Assembly (NCBI GenBank): GCA_902497185.1
Contig: CABVEG010000089.1
Coordinates: 1-6,977, forward strand
Direction: 5' to 3'
Length of the DNA stretch: 6,977 nucleotides
Origin: an uncultured Eubacteriales bacterium
GTDB lineage: Bacteria > Bacillota > Clostridia > Lachnospirales > CAG-274
Part shown: positions 1 to 6,977 of the stretch, piece by piece
How positions within the stretch are numbered: position 1 is the first letter of the stretch
Layout: every line of letters begins with the position of its first letter
Position numbers and translations under genes: made by a program
The notes under the pieces: generated by a model
The model's input: the letters and a program-made list of their open reading frames with translations, nothing else
The model's database searches: none
Told to the model about the DNA's origin: nothing

Positions 1-39
1 TATTATTTTTTTAAATAAACTAAAGGCAGAGATAAAAAT

Positions 40-2334
40 ATGAAACGACCGGCATTACTATTTATGATATATGCAATAATTGGAATACTTTTCGGTATTT
101 ATTTTAATAACAGCATTGTTTTGCATTTATTTATTGTAATTGTTATTTTATCAAATTTGATTATAGTTGTATATTATAAAAATAATTTTTTTAGCTGTTT
201 TATGATTGTTTCTGTAATTTATTTTTTTATTGCCAATAACGCTGCCACACCTAAAAATTTACAAATTAATAATTTAGCCAAATCAGGCGAATCAGTTAAT
301 GTAGAAGCTACCATAACCGATAAACTAAAAAAATATGACAACTCTACCCTTTATATCATAAAAGTAAATAAAATAACAACTGAAAATGATACATATAATG
401 ACAAGGTTTATATGTATATGTATGTTGATAAAATTTTAACAATTGGTGATGTTATTAACTTTGATTCAGTTCTGCGTTTGCCTTCTCCTAAAAGAAACGA
501 TTCTGATTTTAATCAAGAATTTAACTATAAAATTAAAAACATAAGCTGTAAGGTATATGTTTCAGATATTAATATTATAGGACATAAAAATGATTTATTA
601 ACTTTTTATAATAGTATTTCCTGTAAAATTTTTGATAAGCTATATAAAATATATCCTGAAAAAGAAGCCGGTATACTTGCTGCTATGATACTTGGAGATA
701 AAACTAATATCGATAATGAAATTTATGAATTATACAGGCTTGCAGGTATAGTACATATTGTTGCAATTTCAGGTTTACATATTTCCATATTTGCTTGTAT
801 TTTACTCACTTTACTTAGATCTGTAAACATAAACATTTGGATTTCTAATGTTATCGTAATGATTTTTATGCTATTTTATTGTATATTTACAGGTTGTAGT
901 GTATCTGTTTTAAGAGCAACAATTATGATGTATATCTATATTTCCGGTACATTTTTAGGGACAAAATATGATTTGCTTTCATCAGCATCAACAGCTTGCT
1001 GTGCCCTTTTGTTTTTTAATCCATATTATATATTTGATATTGGATTTCAGTATTCATTTACAGCTATCTTTGCTATTGGTTTTACATCTGAAATTATAAA
1101 TAAATACGAAATTAAAAACAAATATCTAAGCAGTTTTATAGTTGCATTTGCCGTAACTATTGCCACAAAACCAATTACTGCTCATTACTTTTATTACATA
1201 AACATACTTGATGTTTTTGTAAATATTGTAGCCATTTCTTTGATGGAAGTAATATTGGCATTTGCTTTAATGTCCATTGCCGTATCATTTATATATGTTG
1301 GAACTATTAAACTGTATACTATACCTGTTATACTATCTTTAAAAATTATAGAGAATATTGCTGACCATTCTCTTTCTATCCCCTACTCCCAAATAACTGT
1401 TGGTTTTGTTCCTTTAGTTATTATTATAATATCATTTGTCATGCTTCTATCTTTGTATGCTGCTTTTATGGTAAACAAACTTTATAGTATTTTAGCTTGC
1501 CTTTGCATCATTATTGTTACAGCTTCCTTTGTTTTTAGGTATAAAGGGTTTGAAGCAGACTTTATGTATGTTGGTCAGGGTGATTGTACAATTATAAGAG
1601 ATGAAAAAAGATGTTATTTAATAGATGCCGGAAGCAATACTTTTAGTCCAACAGGATCGAAAATACTAAGCCAGCTTAAATATAATGGAATTAGTAAAAT
1701 AAATGGAATTTATATATCTCATATGGATTATGACCATATGGGAGCAGTTTTAGAAATCGCTAATGATATATCAATAGAGAACATTATTGTATCAAAGTAC
1801 TGTGAACATAATGAAAATTATTTTGATTTAATTAGCACAGCTGCTGAAAACAATATAAATATTATTTATACGGACAATGGATATAGCGAAAAATTAACAT
1901 ATAATATGTATATAAAACTTGTATTTACAGATACAAGTGCAACAACAACCAATGACAGTTCAGCGGTATATTCCATATCATATAAAGGTAAAAAGATTCT
2001 ATTTACAGGTGATATTTCTACGGAAACAGAAGAGAAATTTATTGAATCCGATATAGATGCTGATATATTAAAAGTACCCCATCATGGCTCTAAAAATTCG
2101 ATTTCTAAAGAATTTATAGATAAAGTAGATCCTATAATTGCCGTAAATTTTGCAGGCTATAATAACATATATAAGCATCCATCAGAAGCTACAGTAGAAC
2201 TTTATAGGGATATGAAAATACCATTTTTAAGCACTGACCAATATGGTATAATTAAAGTAAGAATCGATGAAAATGGAATATATTATAAATGCATTAATAC
2301 TAAATATAGGTCTATTTATGAGTTGATCTATTGA
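40..2334 (+). CDS. comEC: ComEC/Rec2 family DNA-uptake membrane channel protein with C-terminal metallo-beta-lactamase-like domain
   Basis: This 764-residue polytopic membrane protein is the expected channel for single-stranded DNA entry during natural transformation, acting with ComEA and ComFA (neither is in the window). Seen: N-terminal hydrophobic segments (about residues 5-66); a soluble loop of DUF4131/OB type (about 67-200); the Competence domain with many membrane spans (about 205-500), including ILGDK at 217-221 and GIVHIVAISGLH at 236-247; and a C-terminal metallo-beta-lactamase-like domain (about 503-750). That domain has VGQGD at 511-515, the SHMDYDHMG motif (H561, D563, D565, H566), TGD at 656-658, VPHHGS at 679-684 and a late HPS at 713-715, so the metal ligands look intact. 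Length is normal for the family. The start is the first possible one: an in-frame TAA lies at 16-18 and no other start codon intervenes. The Shine-Dalgarno is weak (AAAGG at 22-26, spaced far). TATTAT at 1-6 could be a -10 box, but any -35 lies outside. Oddities: the hallmark DVGQGDS reads YVGQGDC, and the N-terminal loop has only C170, with C195 at its edge. Whether the organism is transformable cannot be told from this gene. Confidence 0.95.
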   Translation: MKRPALLFMIYAIIGILFGIYFNNSIVLHLFIVIVILSNLIIVVYYKNNFFSCFMIVSVIYFFIANNAATPKNLQINNLAKSGESVNVEATITDKLKKYDNSTLYIIKVNKITTENDTYNDKVYMYMYVDKILTIGDVINFDSVLRLPSPKRNDSDFNQEFNYKIKNISCKVYVSDINIIGHKNDLLTFYNSISCKIFDKLYKIYPEKEAGILAAMILGDKTNIDNEIYELYRLAGIVHIVAISGLHISIFACILLTLLRSVNINIWISNVIVMIFMLFYCIFTGCSVSVLRATIMMYIYISGTFLGTKYDLLSSASTACCALLFFNPYYIFDIGFQYSFTAIFAIGFTSEIINKYEIKNKYLSSFIVAFAVTIATKPITAHYFYYINILDVFVNIVAISLMEVILAFALMSIAVSFIYVGTIKLYTIPVILSLKIIENIADHSLSIPYSQITVGFVPLVIIIISFVMLLSLYAAFMVNKLYSILACLCIIIVTASFVFRYKGFEADFMYVGQGDCTIIRDEKRCYLIDAGSNTFSPTGSKILSQLKYNGISKINGIYISHMDYDHMGAVLEIANDISIENIIVSKYCEHNENYFDLISTAAENNINIIYTDNGYSEKLTYNMYIKLVFTDTSATTTNDSSAVYSISYKGKKILFTGDISTETEEKFIESDIDADILKVPHHGSKNSISKEFIDKVDPIIAVNFAGYNNIYKHPSEATVELYRDMKIPFLSTDQYGIIKVRIDENGIYYKCINTKYRSIYELIY

Positions 2335-2348
2335 TCCCGACCGAGGAT

Positions 2349-2403
2349 GGGGACTGGTTTGTGTACTTGCATAGCAAGAACGCAAACCACACGGAGGGTC
2401 CCC
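2349..2403. repeat. Long imperfect GC-rich palindrome (hairpin) between convergent genes; REP/MITE-like element or structured RNA
   Basis: Read on the plus strand, GGGGAC (2349-2354) pairs with GTCCCC (2398-2403). TGGTTTGTGT (2355-2364) pairs with ACGCAAACCA (2380-2389), with one G-T wobble. After a single A/A mismatch, CTTGC (2366-2370) pairs with GCAAG (2374-2378) around an ATA loop. The only large irregularity is an 8-base one-sided bulge, CACGGAGG (2390-2397). That makes 21 base pairs in a 55-base element, in sequence much richer in G/C than either flanking gene. It begins 14 bp after the comEC stop. No open reading frame is evident in it. What is seen is the palindrome; its nature is inferred. 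Options are a dispersed palindromic repeat of REP type, a non-autonomous mobile element, or a stable 3'-end RNA structure. It is not a canonical terminator, because no T-run follows on either strand. I cannot assign it to a named RNA family. Confidence 0.75.
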
Positions 2404-2424
2404 GCATTAGCATACTGCTAATGT
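2404..2424. repeat. Second, perfect 8-bp inverted repeat immediately after the long hairpin
   Basis: CATTAGCA (2405-2412) and TGCTAATG (2416-2423) are perfect inverted repeats around a three-base TAC loop. G2404 and T2424 can add a wobble pair. It touches the end of the long hairpin with no spacer and ends 8 bp before the polC stop codon, so it lies in the 3' untranslated region of the polC transcript and could also be reached by comEC read-through. It may help end or protect either transcript. However, the plus strand continues TAGAAAATATT and the minus strand continues straight into CGGGGACC, so neither side has the T-tract of an intrinsic terminator. Confidence 0.6.
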
Positions 2425-2432
2425 AGAAAATA

Positions 2433-5400
2433 TTAAAACAAAGTCAACTGGTCAGTTTCTCTCATATTACCTAAAACACCTGAATCCTTCAGCATCTGTA
2501 TATTGCTTTGCCCAAGACCTGTTCTCTTTTGAAGCTCCTCTATTGTTTCAAATTTACCATCTTGTCTAGCTTTTACAAGGGATTCAGCAGCAGTAACACC
2601 AAATCCTGATATTGTACATAAAGGCGGAAGTATATGCTTACCGTCTTCCTTATCAACCACCTTAAACTTTGTAGTACCTGATTCATATAAATCTATAGGT
2701 GAAAACTTTATACCCCTTGCATAAAGCTCAATTACAAGTTTAAGCATATCAGCAGTTGTTTTATCCTTAGCACTTGCCTCCTTACCCATAGCCATAATTT
2801 TATCATAGGTTTCTCTTGCTTTTTGTTCTCCAAAGCACATTATACTGTAATCAAAATCATCATATTTAACAGAAAAAGTTGCTGCATAAAATGCCTCGGG
2901 ATAATTAATTTTAAAATAACCTATTCTAAATGTATTAGTACAGTAGGCTACAGCATGACCCTTAGGAAACATATACTTTATCTTTTTACAACTTCCAATA
3001 TACCAGTCAGGCACATTATGCTCACGCATAAGCGCCTCCTCATCAGGGGTAAGTCCTTTGCCCTTTCTAACATGCTCCATTATGGAAAAGGCATCCTTAT
3101 TAGGAACATCGTGAAGCTGAAGATATACCATAATATCATCTCTTGTAGGTATAACTTCATTAAGTGTGCATGTACCGTTTGCAATAAGTTCCTGTGCATT
3201 TCCGTTCCAAACATCCGTACCATGGGACAAACCTGAAATCTTTACAAGTCCCGAAAATGACTGAGGCTGAGTCTCAACCAACATACCTATAACAAAAGGT
3301 GTGCCAAATTCAGGCAGTCCCAATGAACCTGTTGGGCATCCATTAATATCTTCAGGAGTTAAGCCAAGAGCTTTAGGGCTTGTAAAAAGTGACATAGTTT
3401 CCTTATCATTCATTGGAACTTTCAACGGGTCAAATCCTGTAATATCCTGAAACATTCTAAGTATTGTAGGAACATCATGACCCAGCATATCAAGTTTTAA
3501 TAAGCAACTGTCAATGGAATGATAATCAAAATGGGTTGTCTTTACACCTGACTCAGCCTTGTTTGCAGGATGCTGTACGGGACAAAATTCATAAATATCC
3601 GTATAATCAGGCACGACAACAAGACCTCCGGGATGCTGTCCCGTAGACCTCTTTACTCCTACACATCCGTTTACCAGACGTCGCTTTTCGGCTCCCTTCA
3701 TATTTATGCCCTTTTGCTCACAATATTTCAATACATAGCCAAATACGGTTTTATCCTGCAATGTAGCTATTGTACCGGCTTTAAATACGTGACCTTCACC
3801 AAAAAGCTCCTCGCAGTATCTGTGGGCTCTTGTCTGGTCCTCACCTGAGAAATTAAGGTCAATATCAGGCTCCTTGTCACCGTTAAAGCCTAAGAAGGTT
3901 TCAAATGGTATAGCCTGTCCATCCTTATCCATTTCTGCACCACAATGAGGACACTTTTTATCAGGAAGGTCAAAGCCTGAATTACCTGCAACCTTTTTTA
4001 CCTCCTCTGACGTGAAGTCAGAATACTTACAATTAGGACAAACATAATGCGGATCAAGAGGGTTAACCTCTGTTATACCTGCCATTGTTGCAGCAAAAGA
4101 GCTACCTACAGAGCCTCTAGAGCCTACAATATAGCCGTGAGCATTTGAATCCCACACAAGCTTTTGAGCAATTATATAAAGTACGGCATATCCGTTGCCT
4201 ATAATTGAGTCAAGCTCCTTATCAAGTCTTTCCTCTATGTTTTTAGGCAAAGGGTCACCATATATTGACTTAGCCTTTGATGTTGTTATTTCTCTTAATT
4301 CTTCATCTGAACCTTCAATAATAGGAGGACACTTTCTATTAGGTACGGCATATATACCGTCCTCTATCATATCAGCCACAAGGTTTGTGTTTGTAACAAC
4401 TATTTCATAAGCCTTTTCAGGCTCAAGATAATTAAATTCTTCAAGCATTTCATTAGTTGTTCTAAAATAAAGAGGTGCCTGTATTTCAACATCTTCAAGC
4501 TTAAAGCCCTCGCCTATTTGCACTATTCTTCTGTAATCGGCACATTCAGGGTCTATAAAATGAACATCACCTGTTGCTACAACAAGCTTATTATATTTTT
4601 CACCCAACTCAACAATTCTTTTGTTAAGCCTTATAAGATCATCCCAATCCTTAACTGTCTTACTGTTTTTCTTTGTATTGCCAATCATATACTGATTATT
4701 AGCCAAAGGCTGTACCTCAAGGTAATCATAAAAATCTACAATTTCCCTTAAATCCTCATCAGGCAAGTCATTGTATACAGCCTCGTATAAATCACCTGCT
4801 TCACAGGCAGAGCCTAATATAAAATTATCTCTGTACTTCATAATTTCAGACTTAGGAAAATGAGGTCTGCCGCCTCTCACCCCAAAATACTTTATATGAG
4901 CATCAGAAACAAGCTGATAAAGATTTTTAACACCTGCCTGATTTTTAGCAAATATTATTATATGGTATCTTTTTCTTATTTTAGTTTTATCAATATTTTT
5001 TGCACCTAATTCGTTTAGCCCGTCAACAGTGGTTTCGCCTAAACCCTTTAGCATTTCGATAAATTTAATAAAACACTCTGCTGTTGCCTCTGCATCATCA
5101 ACGGCTCTGTGGTGATTTTCAAGTGAAACTCCAAGCTCATTACATATTGTGTCCAACTTAAAATTGTTAAGTTTTGGAATAAGTGTTTTTCCTAATTCAA
5201 CAGTGTCAATTATTGTATTATCAAGTAATATATCTTTTCTTTTTGCAAATCTTTTTATAAATGCCGTATCAAAACCTGCATTATGAGCAACAAGCACGCT
5301 ATCACCTATAAATTCTAAAAATTCAGGCAAAATTTCATCTTCATCAGCGGCACTTTCCACCATATCGTCATAAATACCGGTAAGTTTAGATATTTTTTCC

Positions 5401-6824
5401 GAAATATGTTCATTTGGATTCACAAATGTTGAATATCTGTCAACAATTTTACCATTACATACTTTTACTGCACCTATTTCAATTATTTTATCTGTGTTGG
5501 TATTCAATCCTGTTGTTTCAAGGTCAAATACAACATAGTTACTGTCAAGGCTTTGCCCTTTAGGCTGTTTAACAACTGCACCCATATCATTTACCATATA
5601 ACCTTCACAGCCATATAATATTTTTATACCTGATTTTTCCGCTGTGTGCATAGCCTCAGGGTAAGCCTGTACAACACCGTGATCAGTTATTGCTATAGCC
5701 TTATGCCCCCACTTAACTGCCCTATTTATATATTCGGTTGCAGTTGTAATGCCGTCCATCATACTCATATTAGTATGTAAATGAAGCTCAACCCTCTTTT
5801 TTTCTGCATCATCCATTTTCATAGGAGGAGCAGAAGCAGAATTTATTGAATTTATTATGAGAACCTGTTCATTATTTTCATATTTATCATAATCAAGATT
5901 GCCATGTATTTTGGCATAACTTCCCTTTTTCAAAAGATTTTTAAAGCTTTCCTTATAGTCTTCGGGAGAACAAAAAAGCTTTAACGGCACACAGTCTGTG
6001 CCGTCATAAATATCAGTCTTTACAATATAACCGCCTTTTCTTGTTTCGGTTATTTCTGCATCTGAATAAATTTTACCTTCAACGGTAACAAGTCCGTTAA
6101 CAGAACAAGCCTCTTTAATTGAAATAACTTCATCAGTAATTTCATCAGTCTTAGGTGATCCTGTTTTAACACGTCTTTTAAATTTACCGTCACTTACTAC
6201 AGGTGCAGGTGTTGATGTATTATTAGACTGAAAGGCTGAACTTTTATCTGATAAGGTATTATCATCAGCCGTTGCTGCTTTAGCCCGCTTTTCCTTTAAC
6301 TTGTTGTACTTTTCTATTTCTTTGTCATTTAAAGGTCTGTCTATAAATTTAACCTTTAAATCTATTTTAAGTCTTTCACTTAATGCCTTTTCAATTAAAT
6401 GGTTAATGCCAAGTATTTCAAATGTTTTATATGTATTGTTTTCAACGGCAATTATAAGTGCATTGTTTTCAATATGCCACTTTGCTCTGTTAAAGACAGA
6501 TGAACAGCATATACTTTTTTTGTATACTATTTCTGACAGTTTAATCCAGTATTTTTCAATTTTTTCTTTGGGAGTAAGTTCAGACATAGGGTAGCATATA
6601 GAAGCATTTACCTCGCTTACACCGGGAAAGCTGTCAATAATATCCTTTTTTAAGTCTTCAAGGCAGCTTTCGTCTACAAATTTATCTGATTCCAAAGCAA
6701 TATCCATAGTCTTTGATTGAAACCAAACTTTTACATTAGAAACAACTGCATTTTTTAAATTACTTTTTACATTTGCTGAAAGACGCATCCTGCCAAAAAC
6801 ATCTTCAAACAAAGCATTTTCCAT
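2433..6824 (-). CDS. polC: DNA polymerase III alpha subunit, Gram-positive PolC type, with 3'-5' proofreading exonuclease
   Basis: This is the essential replicative polymerase of low-GC Gram-positives, copying DNA within the clamp-bound replisome. Numbered from the ATG at 6824 (1463 aa; about 1440 is typical), it shows: an N-terminal domain (about 1-180); a Ser/Thr/Ala/Lys-rich linker (about 180-225); an OB fold (about 232-329); a PHP domain opening with ELHLHT (H348, H350), ITDHG (D381, H382) and E407; an inserted DEDDh exonuclease (about 428-592) with FDLETTG (D434, E436), HNAGFD (D519) and HHRAVDDA (H572, D577); the rest of the PHP domain, with GDVH at 752-755; then the polymerase core. 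The core has GSRGSVGSS near 901-909, a four-cysteine zinc site (C929, C932, C958, C961), catalytic D987 and D989 in PDIDLNF, and D1112 in KLDMLGHD. A helix-hairpin-helix region follows SGFG at 1406, and the C-terminal QLTLF (1459-1463) matches the clamp-binding motif. All key residues look intact. GTG at 6833 and ATG at 6830 are possible in-frame starts, but the ribosome-binding site favours 6824. It follows ispG by 15 bp, so it is probably co-transcribed with it. Confidence 0.97.
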   Translation of the reverse strand: MENALFEDVFGRMRLSANVKSNLKNAVVSNVKVWFQSKTMDIALESDKFVDESCLEDLKKDIIDSFPGVSEVNASICYPMSELTPKEKIEKYWIKLSEIVYKKSICCSSVFNRAKWHIENNALIIAVENNTYKTFEILGINHLIEKALSERLKIDLKVKFIDRPLNDKEIEKYNKLKEKRAKAATADDNTLSDKSSAFQSNNTSTPAPVVSDGKFKRRVKTGSPKTDEITDEVISIKEACSVNGLVTVEGKIYSDAEITETRKGGYIVKTDIYDGTDCVPLKLFCSPEDYKESFKNLLKKGSYAKIHGNLDYDKYENNEQVLIINSINSASAPPMKMDDAEKKRVELHLHTNMSMMDGITTATEYINRAVKWGHKAIAITDHGVVQAYPEAMHTAEKSGIKILYGCEGYMVNDMGAVVKQPKGQSLDSNYVVFDLETTGLNTNTDKIIEIGAVKVCNGKIVDRYSTFVNPNEHISEKISKLTGIYDDMVESAADEDEILPEFLEFIGDSVLVAHNAGFDTAFIKRFAKRKDILLDNTIIDTVELGKTLIPKLNNFKLDTICNELGVSLENHHRAVDDAEATAECFIKFIEMLKGLGETTVDGLNELGAKNIDKTKIRKRYHIIIFAKNQAGVKNLYQLVSDAHIKYFGVRGGRPHFPKSEIMKYRDNFILGSACEAGDLYEAVYNDLPDEDLREIVDFYDYLEVQPLANNQYMIGNTKKNSKTVKDWDDLIRLNKRIVELGEKYNKLVVATGDVHFIDPECADYRRIVQIGEGFKLEDVEIQAPLYFRTTNEMLEEFNYLEPEKAYEIVVTNTNLVADMIEDGIYAVPNRKCPPIIEGSDEELREITTSKAKSIYGDPLPKNIEERLDKELDSIIGNGYAVLYIIAQKLVWDSNAHGYIVGSRGSVGSSFAATMAGITEVNPLDPHYVCPNCKYSDFTSEEVKKVAGNSGFDLPDKKCPHCGAEMDKDGQAIPFETFLGFNGDKEPDIDLNFSGEDQTRAHRYCEELFGEGHVFKAGTIATLQDKTVFGYVLKYCEQKGINMKGAEKRRLVNGCVGVKRSTGQHPGGLVVVPDYTDIYEFCPVQHPANKAESGVKTTHFDYHSIDSCLLKLDMLGHDVPTILRMFQDITGFDPLKVPMNDKETMSLFTSPKALGLTPEDINGCPTGSLGLPEFGTPFVIGMLVETQPQSFSGLVKISGLSHGTDVWNGNAQELIANGTCTLNEVIPTRDDIMVYLQLHDVPNKDAFSIMEHVRKGKGLTPDEEALMREHNVPDWYIGSCKKIKYMFPKGHAVAYCTNTFRIGYFKINYPEAFYAATFSVKYDDFDYSIMCFGEQKARETYDKIMAMGKEASAKDKTTADMLKLVIELYARGIKFSPIDLYESGTTKFKVVDKEDGKHILPPLCTISGFGVTAAESLVKARQDGKFETIEELQKRTGLGQSNIQMLKDSGVLGNMRETDQLTLF

Positions 6825-6828
6825 ATAC

Positions 6829-6838
6829 ATCACCCACT
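6829..6838 (-). promoter_or_regulatory. Ribosome-binding site of polC, deciding the start codon
   Basis: On the minus strand the bases read AGTGGGTGAT, matching 8 of 10 of the extended Shine-Dalgarno consensus AGGAGGTGAT. The core AGTGGG (6838-6833) lies 8 bases before the ATG at 6824, the usual spacing. The in-frame GTG at 6833 and ATG at 6830 overlap this site and have no good ribosome-binding site of their own, so the protein most likely begins MENALFEDVF rather than three residues earlier. The site begins one base past the ispG stop codon. Confidence 0.7.
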
Positions 6839-6839
6839 T

Positions 6840-6977
6840 TTAGAGTTTCTCTATTTCCTCCATGAGCGCATCAAGCAATTTATCCTCAGGAAGCTTTTTG
6901 AGAATTTCTCCTTTTTTAAATATCAAACCATATCCATTGCCGCCTGCAATGCCAATATCAGCTTCCCTTGCTTCTCC
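6840..6977 (-). CDS. ispG: 4-hydroxy-3-methylbut-2-enyl-diphosphate synthase (IspG/GcpE), C-terminal end only (partial at window edge)
   Basis: The minus strand carries an open frame entering from the window edge and ending at TAA (6842-6840), giving 45 residues. They begin GEAREADIGIAGG, continue GYGLIFKKGEI and end LPEDKLLDALMEEIEKL. This matches the C-terminus of IspG/GcpE: the glycine-rich GIAGG..G.GLIF.KGE block, followed by the LPE..L.DAL.EEIE helix. IspG is a cytoplasmic 4Fe-4S enzyme that converts methylerythritol cyclodiphosphate to HMBPP in the MEP isoprenoid pathway. The cluster cysteines and the TIM-barrel domain lie outside the window, so intactness cannot be judged. The gene lies just upstream of polC in the same direction, the arrangement usual in Clostridia, where dxr and rseP commonly precede ispG. 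Identification rests on this short tail plus gene order. Confidence 0.88.
   Translation of the reverse strand, partial: GEAREADIGIAGGNGYGLIFKKGEILKKLPEDKLLDALMEEIEKL

Noticed and set aside
1..6. TATTAT as a -10 promoter element for comEC
   Set aside because: It matches 5 of 6 consensus bases, but in very AT-rich sequence this is expected by chance, and the -35 region is outside the window.
2349..2424. Rho-independent terminator call for the intergenic hairpins
   Set aside because: The stems are strong, but no T-tract follows on the plus or minus strand, so I recorded them as inverted repeats and raised termination only as a question.
2335..2432. Riboswitch, 6S RNA, SRP RNA, tRNA or self-cleaving ribozyme in the gap
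   Set aside because: The region lies between the 3' ends of two convergent genes, is too short for 6S, and I could not match the conserved cores of SRP, tRNA, hammerhead or twister RNAs.
4382..4390. Second partial copy of the intergenic element (GGTTTGTGT within polC)
   Set aside because: Only nine bases match, they lie in coding sequence for conserved PolC residues, and there is no pairing partner.
6177..6285. Low-complexity Ser/Thr/Ala/Lys-rich stretch of PolC as a frameshift or insertion
   Set aside because: The frame is continuous. A variable linker between the N-terminal domain and the OB fold is normal in PolC.
2823..6594. Five plus-strand open frames of 71-137 codons within the polC region (2823-3236, 3570-3848, 4195-4410, 4518-4751, 6301-6594)
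   Set aside because: They lie wholly opposite the intact polC frame, have no recognisable motifs or clear ribosome-binding sites, and are best explained as antisense shadows.
6825..6833. polC start at GTG 6833 or ATG 6830
   Set aside because: Both overlap the Shine-Dalgarno that is well spaced for the ATG at 6824. The difference is only three residues, so this is a preference, not proof.

Overview
The window is an AT-rich chromosomal segment of a low-GC Gram-positive bacterium, most likely a member of the Clostridia. Lachnospiraceae-like is my best guess, from the gene content and the ispG-polC order; this is inference, since no rRNA or species-specific marker is present. It contains three protein-coding genes and one short, structurally striking intergenic region. 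All are housekeeping or well-known families.

Layout: (1) 40-2334, plus strand: a complete comEC, encoding the polytopic membrane channel and nuclease-like protein of DNA uptake. (2) 2335-2432: a 98-bp gap between convergent genes. It holds a GC-rich (41 of 70 bases G/C over 2335-2404) long imperfect hairpin, followed at once by a second perfect 8-bp hairpin. (3) 2433-6824, minus strand: a complete polC, the Gram-positive replicative DNA polymerase III alpha subunit with an internal proofreading exonuclease. (4) 6840-6977, minus strand: the last 45 codons of ispG (gcpE), of the MEP isoprenoid pathway, cut by the window edge.

ispG and polC read in the same direction with about 15 bp between them and are almost certainly co-transcribed. 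This matches the dxr-rseP-ispG-polC order common in Clostridia. comEC is transcribed towards them from the other side and is functionally unrelated. Neither convergent gene has a textbook intrinsic terminator in the gap: the hairpins lack a following T-tract on either strand.

I found no mobile-element gene, CRISPR array, tRNA, rRNA or riboswitch. The best candidate for something not explained by standard annotation is the intergenic hairpin pair. It looks like a REP/MITE-type palindromic element or a structured 3' RNA. I see no evidence for an undescribed multi-gene system here.
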